64,000 bases of DNA from Streptomyces sp. NBC_00775 (GCF_036347135.1 NZ_CP108938.1:4216001-4280000); one strand, 5' to 3'; positions 34,497 through 44,204 are shown, counted from the stretch's first letter. Notes: generated by a model not told the origin, from the letters alone. Translations and numbers: made by a program.

Positions 34497-34895
34497 CTAC
34501 CAGACGTAGGCGAGAACTTCTCCGCCTACGCCCTTCTTGCCGGCCTGCTTGTCGGTGAGGAGACCGTGCGACGTGGAGATGATCGCCACGCCGAGGCCGC
34601 CCAGCACCTTGGGCAGGGAGGTGGACTTCGCGTAAACCCGGAGACCGGGCTTGGAGATCCGCTTGATGCCCGCGATGGAGCGCTCACGGTTCGGGCCGAA
34701 CTTCAGCTCGAGGACGAGGTTCTTGCCAACCTCGGCGTCCTCGACCTTCCAGCCCGTGATGAAGCCCTCCTGCTGGAGGATCTCCGCGATGTGCGACTTG
34801 ATCTTGCTGTGCGGCATTCCCACGGTGTCGTGGTACGCCGAGTTCGCGTTACGCAGACGCGTAAGCATGTCTGCGATCGGATCAGTCATGGTCAT
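34497..34895 (-). CDS. rpsH: 30S ribosomal protein S8
   Basis: The 132-residue protein starts [20 protein letters not shown] and ends [11 protein letters not shown]. In E. coli this protein binds the spc mRNA and represses translation. Here the ribosome-binding site GAAGG lies inside a small GGCC-GAA-GGCC hairpin immediately before the ATG, which could hide the site. The 212-base gap before rpsH (to rpsN) is long for this operon but shows no promoter or terminator that I can identify. Confidence 0.96.
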   Translation of the reverse strand: MTMTDPIADMLTRLRNANSAYHDTVGMPHSKIKSHIAEILQQEGFITGWKVEDAEVGKNLVLELKFGPNRERSIAGIKRISKPGLRVYAKSTSLPKVLGGLGVAIISTSHGLLTDKQAGKKGVGGEVLAYVW

Positions 34896-35107
34896 GAATT
34901 GGCCTTCGGCCTCTCTCGCCGGGGTTTCCTGTATGCGCCATCCCTCTCCCCACTCAGTGGCGGGACGGGTGCGGTGCGGGGACCTACGGCGTAGTAAGTC
35001 GATTGGGGCGGCAGGCGCCCAACCCTCCTAGCCTAAGCCATGGAGAGCAGGGCACCTGACCGAACCCTTTGCTTACCGAGAGCCCTGGAATCCCTGAAAA
35101 GCGGGGA

Positions 35108-35293
35108 CTACCAGGAGCTCTTGGTCACGCCCGGCAGCTCGCCACGGTGAGCCATCTCACGAAGGCAGACGCGGCACAGGCCGAACTTGCGGTACACGGA
35201 GTGCGGACGGCCGCAGCGCTGGCAGCGCGTGTAGCCACGAACGCCGAACTTGGGCTTACGAGCAGCCTTGGCAATCAGAGCCTTCTTCGCCAT
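35108..35293 (-). CDS. rpsN: 30S ribosomal protein S14, zinc type
   Basis: The 61-residue protein is the short (type Z) form with two CxxC pairs: RCQRCGRPH and [11 protein letters not shown]. The zinc-free 100-residue form is typically encoded elsewhere and used when zinc is limiting. It is followed by a 212-base gap before rpsH and lies 5 bases after rplE. Confidence 0.97.
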   Translation of the reverse strand: MAKKALIAKAARKPKFGVRGYTRCQRCGRPHSVYRKFGLCRVCLREMAHRGELPGVTKSSW

Positions 35294-35298
35294 CTCGC

Positions 35299-35856
35299 TT
35301 ACGCCTCCTTGAAGGGGAAGCCGAGGTGACGGAGAAGGGCGCGGCCCTCAGCGTCGTTGGTCGCCGTGGTCACCACGGTGATGTCCATGCCCCGGGTACG
35401 GTCGATCTTGTCCTGGTCGATCTCGTGGAACATGACCTGCTCCGTGAGACCGAAGGTGTAGTTGCCACGGCCGTCGAACTGCTTGGGGGACAGACCACGG
35501 AAGTCGCGGATGCGCGGCAGCGCGAGCGACAGGGTGCGGTCCAGGAACTCCCACATGCGGTCGCCACGGAGCGTGACGTGGGCACCGATCGGCTGACCCT
35601 CACGCAGCTTGAACTGCGCGATGGACTTGCGGGCCTTGGTGACGGCCGGCTTCTGACCGGTGATCGTGGTCAGGTCACGGACGGCACCGTCCATGAGCTT
35701 CGAGTCACGGGCGGCGTCGCCGACACCCATGTTGACCACGATCTTGACGAGACCGGGAACCTGCATGACGTTCTCGTACGAGAACTCCTCAAGCAGCTTG
35801 CCCGCGATCTCCTCGCGGTACTTCGTCTTGAGACGCGGAGTGGTGGTGGTAGCCAT
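35299..35856 (-). CDS. rplE: 50S ribosomal protein L5
   Basis: The 185-residue 5S rRNA-binding protein has [54 protein letters not shown] and the C-terminal [20 protein letters not shown]. Its ATG overlaps the rplX stop as TGATG, giving coupled translation. It contacts the P-site tRNA. Confidence 0.97.
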   Translation of the reverse strand: MATTTTPRLKTKYREEIAGKLLEEFSYENVMQVPGLVKIVVNMGVGDAARDSKLMDGAVRDLTTITGQKPAVTKARKSIAQFKLREGQPIGAHVTLRGDRMWEFLDRTLSLALPRIRDFRGLSPKQFDGRGNYTFGLTEQVMFHEIDQDKIDRTRGMDITVVTTATNDAEGRALLRHLGFPFKEA

Positions 35857-36179
35857 CAGATGTCCTCACCCGTCCGCTTGGCAACGCGGATCTTGTTGCC
35901 CTCGTCGTCGAAGCGGTAACCGACACGCGTGACGACCTTGTTGCCGTCCTTCTCCACGACGAGCTGAACGTTGCTCACGTGAATCGGGGCCTCGGTCGTG
36001 ACGATGCCACCGGCCTGCGAACCCTTGGCGGTCGGGCCGGCCTTGGTGTGCTTCTTGACCCGGTTGACACCCTCGACCAGGACGCGCTCGTCGCGCGGGT
36101 AAGCGGCAATGACCTTGCCCTGCTTGCCCTTGTCCTTGCCGGTGATGACCTGAACCGTGTCACCCTTCTTGATCTTCAT
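35856..36179 (-). CDS. rplX: 50S ribosomal protein L24
   Basis: The 107-residue protein has the KOW core [20 protein letters not shown] followed by [14 protein letters not shown]. It is an assembly-initiating protein at the tunnel exit. It is 2 bases after rplN and overlaps rplE. Confidence 0.97.
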   Translation of the reverse strand: MKIKKGDTVQVITGKDKGKQGKVIAAYPRDERVLVEGVNRVKKHTKAGPTAKGSQAGGIVTTEAPIHVSNVQLVVEKDGNKVVTRVGYRFDDEGNKIRVAKRTGEDI

Positions 36180-36181
36180 GC

Positions 36182-36550
36182 TTACAGCACCTCCGGCGCG
36201 AGCGAGATGATCTTCATGAACTTCTTCTCGCGCAGCTCACGGCCGACAGGGCCGAAGATACGGGTGCCACGAGGGTCGCCGTCGTTCTTGAGAATGACAG
36301 CGGCGTTCTCGTCGAAGCGGATGTACGAGCCGTCCGGACGGCGGCGCTCCTTGACGGTGCGAACGATGACCGCCTTGATGACGTCACCCTTCTTCACGTT
36401 GCCGCCGGGGATCGCGTCCTTGACGGTGGCGACGATGACGTCACCGATGCCCGCGTAGCGGCGACCGGAGCCACCGAGCACACGGATGCAAAGGATTTCC
36501 TTCGCACCAGTGTTGTCGGCGACACGCAGTCGCGACTCCTGCTGGATCAC
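36182..36550 (-). CDS. rplN: 50S ribosomal protein L14
   Basis: The 122-residue protein starts [20 protein letters not shown], contains [20 protein letters not shown], and ends [10 protein letters not shown], full length for the family. It binds 23S rRNA at the interface with 16S helix 14. A hairpin lies upstream (36579-36611) between rpsQ and rplN, at the junction of the S10 and spc gene sets. Confidence 0.97.
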   Translation of the reverse strand: MIQQESRLRVADNTGAKEILCIRVLGGSGRRYAGIGDVIVATVKDAIPGGNVKKGDVIKAVIVRTVKERRRPDGSYIRFDENAAVILKNDGDPRGTRIFGPVGRELREKKFMKIISLAPEVL

Positions 36551-36578
36551 GTCTATCTCCTGATTGTCTGCCGGTTCC

Positions 36579-36611
36579 CGGGGCGGGGTGCCTTACGGCG
36601 ACCCCGCCCCG
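36579..36611 (-). terminator. Hairpin between rpsQ and rplN (S10/spc junction)
   Basis: CGGGGCGGGGT at 36579-36589 pairs perfectly with ACCCCGCCCCG at 36601-36611 around an 11-base loop. It lies in the 100-base gap between rpsQ and rplN. It is a terminator or attenuator; no T tract is present, and downstream genes are essential, so partial read-through or a nearby promoter is likely. Confidence 0.7.
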
Positions 36612-36650
36612 AGCCTGGCGGAACGAACCCGAGGGATACCCCTCAGGTAA

Positions 36651-36935
36651 TTACTTGGCCTTCTCGAGGATCTCGACGATGCGCCAGCGCTTCGTCGAGG
36701 ACAGCGGACGCGTCTCCATGAGGAGGACGCGGTCGCCGACGCCTGCGGCGTTCTGCTCGTCGTGGGCCTTGAGCTTGCTGGTACGGCGGATGACCTTGCC
36801 GTACAGCGCGTGCTTCACGCGGTCCTCGACGGCGACGACGACGGTCTTGTCCATCTTGTCGCTGACGACGAGACCCTCACGGGTCTTGCGGAAGCCACGG
36901 GCCTCAGCGGTCTCAGTCACGTTGCTCTCACTCAT
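36651..36935 (-). CDS. rpsQ: 30S ribosomal protein S17
   Basis: The 94-residue protein has an N-terminal extension ([15 protein letters not shown]) before the OB-fold core with [20 protein letters not shown] and [20 protein letters not shown]. The ATG overlaps the rpmC stop (TGATG). It is a primary binder of 16S rRNA. Confidence 0.97.
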   Translation of the reverse strand: MSESNVTETAEARGFRKTREGLVVSDKMDKTVVVAVEDRVKHALYGKVIRRTSKLKAHDEQNAAGVGDRVLLMETRPLSSTKRWRIVEILEKAK

Positions 36936-37159
36936 CAGGCGCTCTCCACCGTTTCGATGCCCAGCTCGCGCTCACGCATCAGGGTGTAGATCCGCGCGAT
37001 GTCCTTGCGGACGGCCTTGAGCCGACCGTGGTTCTCGAGCTGACCGGTCGCCGCCTGGAAGCGGAGGTTGAACAGCTCTTCCTTGGCTTCGCGGAGCTTC
37101 GCGAGAAGCTCCTCGTCACCCAGTTCGCGCAGCTCGGACGCCTTGGTACCGGCCGACAT
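36935..37159 (-). CDS. rpmC: 50S ribosomal protein L29
   Basis: The 74-residue protein begins [20 protein letters not shown] with [20 protein letters not shown] in the helical core. The ATG at 37159 overlaps the rplP stop (TGATG); the upstream GTG adds one residue and is less likely. It lies at the tunnel exit, where trigger factor and SRP dock. Confidence 0.96.
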   Translation of the reverse strand: MSAGTKASELRELGDEELLAKLREAKEELFNLRFQAATGQLENHGRLKAVRKDIARIYTLMRERELGIETVESA

Positions 37160-37578
37160 CACGCTTCACCTGCCTCGCGCTTGACGATCCGGCACTTCAT
37201 CGGCAGCTTGTGGGCTGCGCGAGTGAGGGCCTCACGGGCGATCTTCTCGTTGGGGTAGGACAGTTCGAACATGACCCGGCCCGGGTGCACGTTCGCGATC
37301 CACCACTCGGGAGAACCCTTACCGGAACCCATGCGGGTCTCGGCAGGCTTCTTCGTGAGCGGGCGGTCCGGGTAGATGTTGATCCAGACCTTGCCGCCAC
37401 GCTTGATGTGGCGGGTCATCGCGATACGCGCGGCCTCGATCTGGCGGTTCGTGACGTACGCCGGCGTGAGGGCCTGAATGCCGTACTCGCCGAACGCAAC
37501 CGTCGTACCGCCCTTGGCCTGACCACGGCGCTTCGGGTGGTGCTGCTTGCGGTGCTTGACCCTACGGGGGATCAGCAT
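37159..37578 (-). CDS. rplP: 50S ribosomal protein L16
   Basis: The 139-residue protein begins [20 protein letters not shown] and contains [20 protein letters not shown] and [20 protein letters not shown]. It contacts the A-site tRNA elbow and is needed for peptidyl transfer. It lies 5 bases after rpsC. Confidence 0.97.
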   Translation of the reverse strand: MLIPRRVKHRKQHHPKRRGQAKGGTTVAFGEYGIQALTPAYVTNRQIEAARIAMTRHIKRGGKVWINIYPDRPLTKKPAETRMGSGKGSPEWWIANVHPGRVMFELSYPNEKIAREALTRAAHKLPMKCRIVKREAGEA

Positions 37579-37583
37579 GTCGG

Positions 37584-38417
37584 TCAGGCCTCCGTTCCGG
37601 TGCTCTCAGCCGGAGCGGCAGCCGCCGGAGCCTCGGCCTTGGGGGCCTCGGCAGCGGGAGCCTGCTGCGGCTTACGACCGCGACCGCCACGCTCGCCACC
37701 GCGGCCACCACGGCCGGCCGGGCGGTCAGCGCCGCCACGAGCCGGGCGGTTGCCGGCGCGGGCAGCGGCGTTCTCGGCGCGGACCTCGGCGATGTTCTTG
37801 ACGTCGCCCTTGTAGATCCAGACCTTCACACCGATACGGCCGAAGGTCGTCTTGGCCTCGAAGAAGCCGTAGTCGACGTTCGCACGGAGCGTGTGCAGGG
37901 GCACACGGCCCTCGCGGTAGAACTCCGAGCGGGACATCTCGGCGCCGCCGAGACGGCCACCACACTGGATCTTGATGCCCTTGGCGCCGGCCTTCATCGT
38001 GCCCTGCATGCTCTTACGCATGGCACGACGGAAGGAGACGCGGGAGGACAGCTGCTCGGCAACGGCCTGAGCAACCAGCTGAGCGTCGGTCTCGGGGTTC
38101 TTGACCTCGAGGATGTTCAGCTGGACCTGCTTGCCCGTGAGCTTCTCGAGGTCACCGCGGATGCGGTCGGCCTCGGCGCCACGGCGGCCGATGACGATGC
38201 CGGGACGCGCGGTGTGGATGTCCACCCGCACGCGGTCACGGGTGCGCTCGATCTCAACCTTCGAGATACCGGCGCGCTCCATGCCGGACGTCATCATCCG
38301 ACGGATGGCGACGTCTTCCTTGACGTAGTCCTTGTACAGCTTGTCGGCGTACCAACGGGACTTGAAGTCCGTGGTGATGCCGAGCCGGAACCCATGCGGG
38401 TTAACCTTCTGGCCCAT
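37584..38417 (-). CDS. rpsC: 30S ribosomal protein S3
   Basis: The 277-residue protein has the KH domain (about 39-110) with the [11 protein letters not shown] loop and a C-terminal domain ending near residue 215. The last 60 residues are Arg/Gly- then Ala/Glu/Pro-rich ([20 protein letters not shown]), an actinobacterial extension. The ATG overlaps the rplV stop as TAATG. It forms the mRNA entry channel. Confidence 0.97.
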   Translation of the reverse strand: MGQKVNPHGFRLGITTDFKSRWYADKLYKDYVKEDVAIRRMMTSGMERAGISKVEIERTRDRVRVDIHTARPGIVIGRRGAEADRIRGDLEKLTGKQVQLNILEVKNPETDAQLVAQAVAEQLSSRVSFRRAMRKSMQGTMKAGAKGIKIQCGGRLGGAEMSRSEFYREGRVPLHTLRANVDYGFFEAKTTFGRIGVKVWIYKGDVKNIAEVRAENAAARAGNRPARGGADRPAGRGGRGGERGGRGRKPQQAPAAEAPKAEAPAAAAPAESTGTEA

Positions 38418-38764
38418 TACCGGGTTCCTTCCTTGCTGCTGACGACCACGGTGATGTGGCTGGTCCGCTTGCGGATCCGGTAGGCACGGCCCTGGGCGCG
38501 CGGACGGAACCGCTTCAGGGTCGGACCCTCGTCGACGTACGCCTCAGAGATGACGAGGCTGCCGGCGTCGGTGTGGTCGTAGTTGTGCGCGGCGTTGGCG
38601 ATGGCGCTGTCAAGCACCTTGCCAACGGGCACGCTCGCGGCCTGCGGGGCGAAACGCAGGACCGCCTGAGCCTCCGTGGCATCCATGCCACGGATAAGGT
38701 CCACCACGCGGCGGGCCTTCATGGGCGTAACGCGGATGTACCGCGCCTGGGCCCTGGCTTCCAT
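38417..38764 (-). CDS. rplV: 50S ribosomal protein L22
   Basis: The 115-residue protein contains [20 protein letters not shown] and the tunnel beta-hairpin with [20 protein letters not shown]. The start is ATG 38764, preceded by GGAAGGAC; an upstream ATG at 38794 would add [10 protein letters not shown] and lacks that site. The protein lines the narrowest part of the exit tunnel, where macrolide resistance mutations occur. Confidence 0.93.
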   Translation of the reverse strand: MEARAQARYIRVTPMKARRVVDLIRGMDATEAQAVLRFAPQAASVPVGKVLDSAIANAAHNYDHTDAGSLVISEAYVDEGPTLKRFRPRAQGRAYRIRKRTSHITVVVSSKEGTR

Positions 38765-38805
38765 GGTTGTCCTTCCAGTGTCTGTCATGGTCATTCCACC
38801 CCGCG

Positions 38806-39087
38806 TTAGCGGCGCTTCGACTTCCGGTCGTCCTTGACGTGACCCCGGAAGGTGCGCGTCGGCGAGAACTCGCCGAGCTTGTGGCCGACCATCGACTCGG
38901 TGACAAACACCGGAATGTGGGTCTTGCCGTTGTGCACCGCGATCGTGTGGCCGAGCATGGCCGGGATGATCATCGAGCGACGGGACCAGGTCTTGATGAC
39001 GTTCTTGGAACCGGCTTCGTTCTGAGCGTCCACCTTCTTTACGAGGTGGCCGTCAACGAAGGGTCCCTTCTTGAGACTGCGCGGCAT
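38806..39087 (-). CDS. rpsS: 30S ribosomal protein S19
   Basis: The 93-residue protein has [20 protein letters not shown], the [20 protein letters not shown] core and the [20 protein letters not shown] tail. It binds S13 at the head of the 30S subunit. It lies 12 bases after rplB. Confidence 0.97.
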   Translation of the reverse strand: MPRSLKKGPFVDGHLVKKVDAQNEAGSKNVIKTWSRRSMIIPAMLGHTIAVHNGKTHIPVFVTESMVGHKLGEFSPTRTFRGHVKDDRKSKRR

Positions 39088-39099
39088 CTAAACCCGCTC

Positions 39100-39936
39100 C
39101 TAGCGCTTCTTGTTCGTCTTGCGGCGGCGGACGATGTACTTGTTCGAAGCCTTCTTCGGCGAACGAGTACGACCCTCCTTCTGACCCCACGGGGAGACCG
39201 GGTGGCGACCACCGGAGGTCTTGCCCTCACCACCACCGTGCGGGTGGTCAACCGGGTTCATCGCCACACCGCGGACGGTCGGGCGAACGCCCAGCCAGCG
39301 CTTGCGGCCGGCCTTACCCCAGTTGATGTTGCTCTGCTCGGCGTTGCCGACCTCGCCGACCGTGGCGCGGCAGCGCTGGTCGACCAGGCGGATCTCACCG
39401 GAGGGCATGCGGAGGTGGGCCATGGTGCCCTCCTTCGCGAGCAGCTGCACCGAGGCACCGGCGGAGCGGGCGAACTTGGCGCCGCCACCGGGACGGATCT
39501 CGATCGCGTGGATCGTGGTACCGACCGGGATGTTGCGGAGCGCCAGGTTGTTGCCCGGCTTGATGTCGGCCCCAGGACCGTTCTCGACGCGGTCACCCTG
39601 CGACAGGTTGCGGGGGGCGAGGATGTAACGCTTCTCGCCGTCCGCGTAGTGCAGCAGCGCGATGCGCGCGGTGCGGTTGGGGTCGTACTCGATGTGCGCG
39701 ACCTTCGCCGGCACGCCGTCCTTGTCGTGACGACGGAAGTCGATCACTCGGTAGGCGCGCTTGTGTCCGCCACCCTGGTGGCGAACGGTCACACGACCGG
39801 CGTTGTTACGGCCGCCCTTGCTGTGCAGCGGGCGGACCAGCGACTTCTCCGGCGTGGACCGCGTGACCTCGACGAAGTCGGCGACGCTGGAGCCACGACG
39901 GCCCGGCGTAGTCGGCTTGTACTTGCGGATTCCCAT
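39100..39936 (-). CDS. rplB: 50S ribosomal protein L2
   Basis: The 278-residue protein has [20 protein letters not shown], the SH3-like core and the catalytic-site-proximal tail [20 protein letters not shown], including the conserved His of HPHGGGEG. It is essential for subunit association and peptidyl transfer. It lies 39 bases after rplW. Confidence 0.98.
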   Translation of the reverse strand: MGIRKYKPTTPGRRGSSVADFVEVTRSTPEKSLVRPLHSKGGRNNAGRVTVRHQGGGHKRAYRVIDFRRHDKDGVPAKVAHIEYDPNRTARIALLHYADGEKRYILAPRNLSQGDRVENGPGADIKPGNNLALRNIPVGTTIHAIEIRPGGGAKFARSAGASVQLLAKEGTMAHLRMPSGEIRLVDQRCRATVGEVGNAEQSNINWGKAGRKRWLGVRPTVRGVAMNPVDHPHGGGEGKTSGGRHPVSPWGQKEGRTRSPKKASNKYIVRRRKTNKKR

Positions 39937-39975
39937 TTCTCAGTCCTCGTCCGATATTCGGACCAGGGCGCTCCG

Positions 39976-40392
39976 TTAGGAGGCCTGGCCGAAGATGTCG
40001 ATACGGTCGCCCTCAGCGAGGGTCACGATCGCGCGCTTGCTGTCAGCACGCTTGCCGAAGCCCGTCTTGGTCCGCTTGCGCTTGCCCTGACGGTTGATCG
40101 TGTTGACTCCGGTGACCTTGACCGAGAAGACCGCCTGGACGGCCTGCTTGATCTGGGTCTTGTTGGCCCGCGGGTCCACGACGAAGGTGTACTTGCCCTC
40201 GTCGAGAAGCGCGTAGCTCTTCTCGGAGACGACCGGCTTGAGGAGGACGTCACGGGGATCCGTGAAGCTCTTGCTCAGCGGCGTCTCTACGGTGTTCTTG
40301 CCCTCGGTCTCGTGGCGCTTCGCCTTGGCGACGCGCGCGACCTTCTTGGCCTTGGCGGCCTTCGAGGCAATGCTCGGGTGACGCGTAGCCAT
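39976..40392 (-). CDS. rplW: 50S ribosomal protein L23
   Basis: The 138-residue protein has a basic N-terminal extension ([20 protein letters not shown] onward, about 40 residues) before the core [20 protein letters not shown] and [20 protein letters not shown]. It sits at the tunnel exit and is the docking site of trigger factor and SRP. The ATG overlaps the rplD stop (TGATG). Confidence 0.96.
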   Translation of the reverse strand: MATRHPSIASKAAKAKKVARVAKAKRHETEGKNTVETPLSKSFTDPRDVLLKPVVSEKSYALLDEGKYTFVVDPRANKTQIKQAVQAVFSVKVTGVNTINRQGKRKRTKTGFGKRADSKRAIVTLAEGDRIDIFGQAS

Positions 40393-41048
40393 CAGGCTTC
40401 GCTCCCTTCGGTGTCAGCGGCCTGGGGGCCAGACACGAAGGACTCGAAAGCGGCCTGGGTGAAGACCACGTCGTCCGAGACGAGAACGTCGTACGTGTTC
40501 AGCTGGCCCGGCTCCAGGATGTGGACCTGGGGCAGGTTGCGCGCGGAAAGCAGCGCGGCCTCGTCGGAGCGCTCGATGACCAGGAGCACGTTCTTGCGCT
40601 CGCTGACCTTGCCGAGGAAGCTCTTGGCGGCCTTGGTGGAGGGGGTCTCGCCCTCGATCACGCCGGTGATGACGTGGATGCGAGCGTTGCGGGCCCGGTC
40701 GGTGAGGGCGTGGCGCAGGGCCGCGGCCTTCATCTTCTTCGGGGTCCGCTGCGAGTAGTCACGCGGCGTGGGGCCGTGGACGACGCCACCGCCGGCGAAC
40801 TGCGGCGCACGGGTCGAACCCTGGCGCGCGCGGCCGGTGCCCTTCTGGCGGTAAGGCTTCTTACCGCCACCGCGGACCTCGCCACGACGCTTGACCTTGT
40901 GCGTGCCCTGACGGGCAGCGGCCAGCTGTGCGACGACGACCTGGTGAAGCAGCGGGATGCTGATCTTCTCTACATCGAAGATCTCGGCCGGGAGCTCAAC
41001 GGTCCCAGCGGTGTCGCCGGAGGGCGACAGAATGTCAATGGTGCTCAT
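40392..41048 (-). CDS. rplD: 50S ribosomal protein L4
   Basis: The 218-residue protein has the long extended loop reaching the exit tunnel ([20 protein letters not shown]). [17 protein letters not shown] and [20 protein letters not shown] follow. In E. coli L4 autoregulates the S10 operon at its leader; the leader here (42025-42402) also contains several hairpins, but no homology to the E. coli structure is claimed. Confidence 0.97.
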   Translation of the reverse strand: MSTIDILSPSGDTAGTVELPAEIFDVEKISIPLLHQVVVAQLAAARQGTHKVKRRGEVRGGGKKPYRQKGTGRARQGSTRAPQFAGGGVVHGPTPRDYSQRTPKKMKAAALRHALTDRARNARIHVITGVIEGETPSTKAAKSFLGKVSERKNVLLVIERSDEAALLSARNLPQVHILEPGQLNTYDVLVSDDVVFTQAAFESFVSGPQAADTEGSEA

Positions 41049-41053
41049 AGTCC

Positions 41054-41698
41054 TTAGGCCCCCTTGACCGCGGTGCGGACCAGGACGAGGCCGCCGTTCG
41101 GACCAGGAACCGCGCCCTTGATAAGGAGCAGGCCCTTCTCCGCGTCAACGGCGTGAACGGTCAGGTTCTGGGTGGTGACCCGCTCGTTGCCCATGCGACC
41201 CGCCATGCGGAGGCCCTTGAACACGCGGCCCGGGGTGGCGCAGCCACCGATGGAGCCGGGAGAGCGGTGCTTGCGCTGGGTGCCGTGACCGGCGCCGAGG
41301 CCCTTGAAGTTGTGACGCTTCATGACACCGGCGAAGCCCTTGCCCTTGCTCTTGCCGGTCACGTCCACCTTGACGCCGGCCTCGAAGGTCTCGGCGGTGA
41401 TCTCCTGGCCGAGGGTGTACTCGCTGGCGTCAGCGGTACGGATCTCGACGAGGTGACGGCGGGGGGTGACGTCGGCCTTGGCGAAGTGACCCTTGAGGGG
41501 CTTGTTCACCTTGCGAGGGTCGATCTCGCCGAAGGCGATCTGGACCGACTCGTAGCCGTCGATGTCGTTCGTGCGGACCTGGGTAACGACATTGGGCCCG
41601 GCCTTGACGACAGTCACGGGAACAACACGGTTGTTCTCGTCCCAAACCTGCGTCATACCGAGCTTCTCGCCCAGGATGCCCTTGATCTGCTTAGCCAT
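41054..41698 (-). CDS. rplC: 50S ribosomal protein L3
   Basis: The 214-residue protein begins [20 protein letters not shown] with the loop [20 protein letters not shown] that reaches the peptidyl-transferase centre. The C-terminal [20 protein letters not shown] is typical. It is 17 bases after rpsJ. Confidence 0.97.
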   Translation of the reverse strand: MAKQIKGILGEKLGMTQVWDENNRVVPVTVVKAGPNVVTQVRTNDIDGYESVQIAFGEIDPRKVNKPLKGHFAKADVTPRRHLVEIRTADASEYTLGQEITAETFEAGVKVDVTGKSKGKGFAGVMKRHNFKGLGAGHGTQRKHRSPGSIGGCATPGRVFKGLRMAGRMGNERVTTQNLTVHAVDAEKGLLLIKGAVPGPNGGLVLVRTAVKGA

Positions 41699-41715
41699 TC
41701 TCAGATCACCGATCC

Positions 41716-42024
41716 CTAGAGCTTGATCTCGATGTCGACACCGGCCGGGAGGTCGAGTCGCATCAGAGAGTCAACGGTCTTGGGCGTCGGGTCGAGAATG
41801 TCGATCAGGCGCTTGTGCGTGCGCATCTCGAAGTGCTCGCGCGAGTCCTTGTACTTGTGCGGCGACTTGATGACGCAGTACACGTTCTTCTCAGTGGGCA
41901 GCGGCACCGGGCCTGCAACCGACGCACCAGTGCGGGTCACCGTCTCGACGATCTTCTTCGCCGAGGAGTCGATGACCTCGTGGTCGTAGGCCTTGAGCCG
42001 GATGCGGATCTTCTGTCCCGCCAT
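41716..42024 (-). CDS. rpsJ: 30S ribosomal protein S10
   Basis: The 102-residue protein reads [20 protein letters not shown] and ends [13 protein letters not shown]. It is also the NusE antitermination partner of NusB. It is the first gene of the S10 operon. A 380-base leader from the predicted promoter at 42409-42436 precedes it. Confidence 0.98.
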   Translation of the reverse strand: MAGQKIRIRLKAYDHEVIDSSAKKIVETVTRTGASVAGPVPLPTEKNVYCVIKSPHKYKDSREHFEMRTHKRLIDILDPTPKTVDSLMRLDLPAGVDIEIKL

Positions 42025-42088
42025 GGCTACTCAGTAGTCCTTTGTCTAGTGAAAACGCTCTGGAACCCGGGGGTTCGCGTCCTGTCCT

Positions 42089-42113
42089 CCGACCCACGCG
42101 GTCGGGTGTGTCG
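42089..42113 (-). promoter_or_regulatory. S10 leader element, identical to one in the str operon
   Basis: On the minus strand this 25-bp stretch begins CGACACACCC and contains the hairpin CCGACC-gcgtg-GGTCGG. It lies 65-89 bases before the rpsJ start. The same 25 bases occur at 62888-62912 before rpsL. It is a likely leader element at or near the transcript start. Confidence 0.7.
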
Positions 42114-42267
42114 CGCTCCTGCCGCACAGATATCCGTTACGGATTTCCCTACGAGGGACGCGGCTCGCCCGAAAGCAACCGCAGGACCGGGGGCAAAACA
42201 CCCACCGGGCGCCTGGCCTGCACCCCGCTGACACTTCCCGGAAGATTCCCGTACGTCCGCCCCAGCG

Positions 42268-42341
42268 CTGCCTTACGGCAGTTGAGGCGACGAGTACTGT
42301 GGGACTCGCTTCCGGTCCTCCCGACGGGAGGCGCGCAGCAT
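42268..42341 (-). promoter_or_regulatory. Two further hairpins in the S10 leader
   Basis: CTGCC-ttac-GGCAG at 42268-42281 and CCTCCC-gac-GGGAGG at 42317-42331 form simple stems within the predicted 5' untranslated region. No reading frame is supported between 42025 and 42466, so this region is a leader plus promoter. Confidence 0.4.
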
Positions 42342-42408
42342 CGGCACTCGACCGAGCAACTCCGACAGTCTGCCATATGCGACAGGGGCCTGGCCAATCG
42401 AGCCGAGG

Positions 42409-42436
42409 ATCGTACCCCGAAGGTGACGCACGTCAA
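42409..42436 (-). promoter_or_regulatory. Candidate distal promoter of the S10 operon
   Basis: TTGACG (42436-42431), a 16-base spacer and TACGAT (42414-42409) on the minus strand match the housekeeping consensus with a slightly short spacer. It lies about 385 bases upstream of rpsJ, directly after the stop of the upstream membrane gene. Confidence 0.5.
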
Positions 42437-42466
42437 ACCCTGTCCGCCGCGCGTCGGCGCGGGTGC

Positions 42467-43432
42467 TCAGCGCAGCGAGGGGTGCAGTTCCTCGCGCACG
42501 GCCCATACGTCCGGCCCGCCGTCCGTGCCGCTGCCCGACAGGATCGCGGCGCCGAAGAAGGTCAGGAAGCCCGACAGCGCGGCCAGCCCCGCCGCGGCGA
42601 GCACCGGCACCAGGCCGAGCAGGTACGGAACGGTGGCGAGCAGCGCGGCCAGCAGGACCGGCAGGAACCCACGGTACGCGGCCGTGAACCGGGAGGGCCG
42701 CGGCGCGGGCACGGCCGCGCGGCCCGGCTCGGTGCCGTGTACGGCGGCGAGACCCGGCTCGGTGTCGCCCGCGCCGGCGGCTTCGCCGCGCAGCCAGGGC
42801 CGCCAGTCCTCCTCGTACATGCACCCCCACACCACATGCCCGCTGTCGGTGACGAACGCGGCGGGGACGATCATCCGCCGGTCGGTGGCCGCGATCTCCT
42901 TCCACCGGGTGGGCCAGCACAGCCAGCCCTCGTGCCCGGCCAGCTGGGAGGCGGCCTGGGAAAGATGCTTCTCCCCCGTGGCGATCTTGAAGTTGACGCC
43001 CTCCATCGCCCTCAGCCGCAGCGGCCGGACATCGCCCGCGCCGTCCGCCTCCAGTTCCAGCCAGCGCGAGACGGAGACGCTGGTCTTGCCGACGCCGGTG
43101 CGGGCGGGGCTGCGGTAGTTCTCCTGGACGGCGCCGGTGTTCCGCACCCGTACGGCGTGGACGCGCCCCGCGGTGGCGTCCTCCCGCAACAGCCGCTGGG
43201 CGGCGCCGAGTTGCCTGCCGAGCAGGCCGATGCCGTACAGGGAGCCGATGACGGCGTAGAGCAGGGTGAGGGCGCACAGGGCGCTCGCGGCCGGCGAACC
43301 GCTCTTGCCGTAGTCGGTGCCGTACGCGACCCGCGCGGCGGCGTACGGCGCCCACATCAGCAGGTAGGCCCCGGCGACGTATCCCCAGTCGCGCCGGATC
43401 GACCCGAGAGCGGCGGGTATCCCGGCCGGCAT
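42467..43432 (-). CDS. Membrane protein of unknown function (3' part of a frameshifted gene)
   Basis: The 321-residue frame begins at an ATG in a poor context and reads GMPAGIPAALGSIRRDWGYV. It has two membrane helices (about residues 18-40 and 50-72), a long cytoplasmic domain (about 75-260), and two more helices near the C terminus (about 262-305). It looks like the continuation of the frame at 43357-43641: that frame has a good ribosome-binding site and two more helices. The two overlap in different phases around 43432-43460. A single-base change there would fuse them into one protein of about 390 residues. No family is recognised. Confidence 0.65.
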   Translation of the reverse strand: MPAGIPAALGSIRRDWGYVAGAYLLMWAPYAAARVAYGTDYGKSGSPAASALCALTLLYAVIGSLYGIGLLGRQLGAAQRLLREDATAGRVHAVRVRNTGAVQENYRSPARTGVGKTSVSVSRWLELEADGAGDVRPLRLRAMEGVNFKIATGEKHLSQAASQLAGHEGWLCWPTRWKEIAATDRRMIVPAAFVTDSGHVVWGCMYEEDWRPWLRGEAAGAGDTEPGLAAVHGTEPGRAAVPAPRPSRFTAAYRGFLPVLLAALLATVPYLLGLVPVLAAAGLAALSGFLTFFGAAILSGSGTDGGPDVWAVREELHPSLR

Positions 43433-43641
43433 CCCCGCCGACGCCAGCCTCCCACGGGCGGAGCCGCGCGCACGGCGAGCACCCAGCCACCGGCGAGGAC
43501 AGCGGCCAGGGCGAGCGGGATCAGGGCGTCCAGCCGCGGTGTCCCGGCCCCGTACCGCGCGATCCCGAGCACCATCCCGACCGCGGCACACAGCAGCGCG
43601 GCGCCCCCGAGGGCTCGGGCGAACGGAGTGGATCTACGCAT
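43357..43641 (-). CDS. N-terminal part of the frameshifted membrane protein
   Basis: The ATG at 43641 is preceded by GGGGGAG at ideal spacing. MRRSTPFARALGGAALLCAA starts a two-helix segment (about residues 7-30 and 35-58) that runs through RAAPPVGGW into a short out-of-frame tail (to GPTC). The in-frame homologue of the rest continues in another phase from about 43450 (see the gene at 42467-43432). This is a sequencing error, a programmed shift or a recent frameshift. Confidence 0.5.
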   Translation of the reverse strand: MRRSTPFARALGGAALLCAAVGMVLGIARYGAGTPRLDALIPLALAAVLAGGWVLAVRAAPPVGGWRRRGCRPGYPPLSGRSGATGDTSPGPTC

Positions 43642-43719
43642 ACGGGCTCCCCCTGACCGTGGCGTGAACATGACGTGAGGCATTCAGGGGGAGAGGGTAC
43701 GACCGGAGGCTGTGCTTGC

Positions 43720-44187
43720 TCAGGAGCGGCGGCCGCGCAGGGCCCGCCAGGCGTCGCCGACGGCATCCTTGGACAGCATCCACCAGTACTCCAGCTTGTC
43801 CAGCACGGTCATCCGCACCATCTGCCACTTGAACCACGGCGGCAACTGCCGGAACGGCACAAAGGTCAGGGTGTCCCTGATGGCGTCCTCGGCGGTGCCG
43901 CCGGGGCCCTCGGCGCGCAGCGCGGCGTACAGCTGCGAGGTCAGCTCACCGTTGAGTCGGGCCGCGGTGCCGGCCGCGGTGAACGCGTACCCTCGCTGAT
44001 CGCGGTCTGGCAACTGCATCGCCCGGACAATCCGCGGCGAGGCCTCGGCCAGAGAGCAGTTGAAGGCCAGCCCGATCGCGGCGGAGCCCAGTGGGCCCTC
44101 GCCGCGTTCGTACGCCGCGTCCCACTCGACGGGGTCGTCGAAGCGCAGCAGGCTCTCGTCACCGTCCCAGTTCCACCCGGACACCAT
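43720..44187 (-). CDS. Uncharacterised protein with a decayed paralogue
   Basis: The 155-residue protein is acidic at the N terminus (MVSGWNWDGDESLLRFDDPV) with no signal peptide. It has a Trp-rich C-terminal half (PWFKWQMVRM, LEYWWML). The ATG at 44187 has GGGAGAGG upstream. A partial copy lies immediately upstream at 44205-44525 with the same EASPRIVRAMQL and GERGFAFT-like core. No known domain is recognised. The function is unknown. It probably came from a local duplication. Confidence 0.6.
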   Translation of the reverse strand: MVSGWNWDGDESLLRFDDPVEWDAAYERGEGPLGSAAIGLAFNCSLAEASPRIVRAMQLPDRDQRGYAFTAAGTAARLNGELTSQLYAALRAEGPGGTAEDAIRDTLTFVPFRQLPPWFKWQMVRMTVLDKLEYWWMLSKDAVGDAWRALRGRRS

Positions 44188-44204
44188 GTTCGCCTCTCCC
44201 GATG

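Noticed and set aside
24566..42024. Missing rpsD in the alpha operon
   Set aside because: In actinobacteria S4 is often encoded away from rpsM-rpsK-rpoA, so absence here is normal and not a deletion.
42273..43490. An out-of-phase minus-strand frame overlapping the membrane gene and the S10 leader
   Set aside because: Arg/Gly-rich composition, no membrane segments, and it would run into the S10 leader; the alternative phases show a coherent membrane protein.
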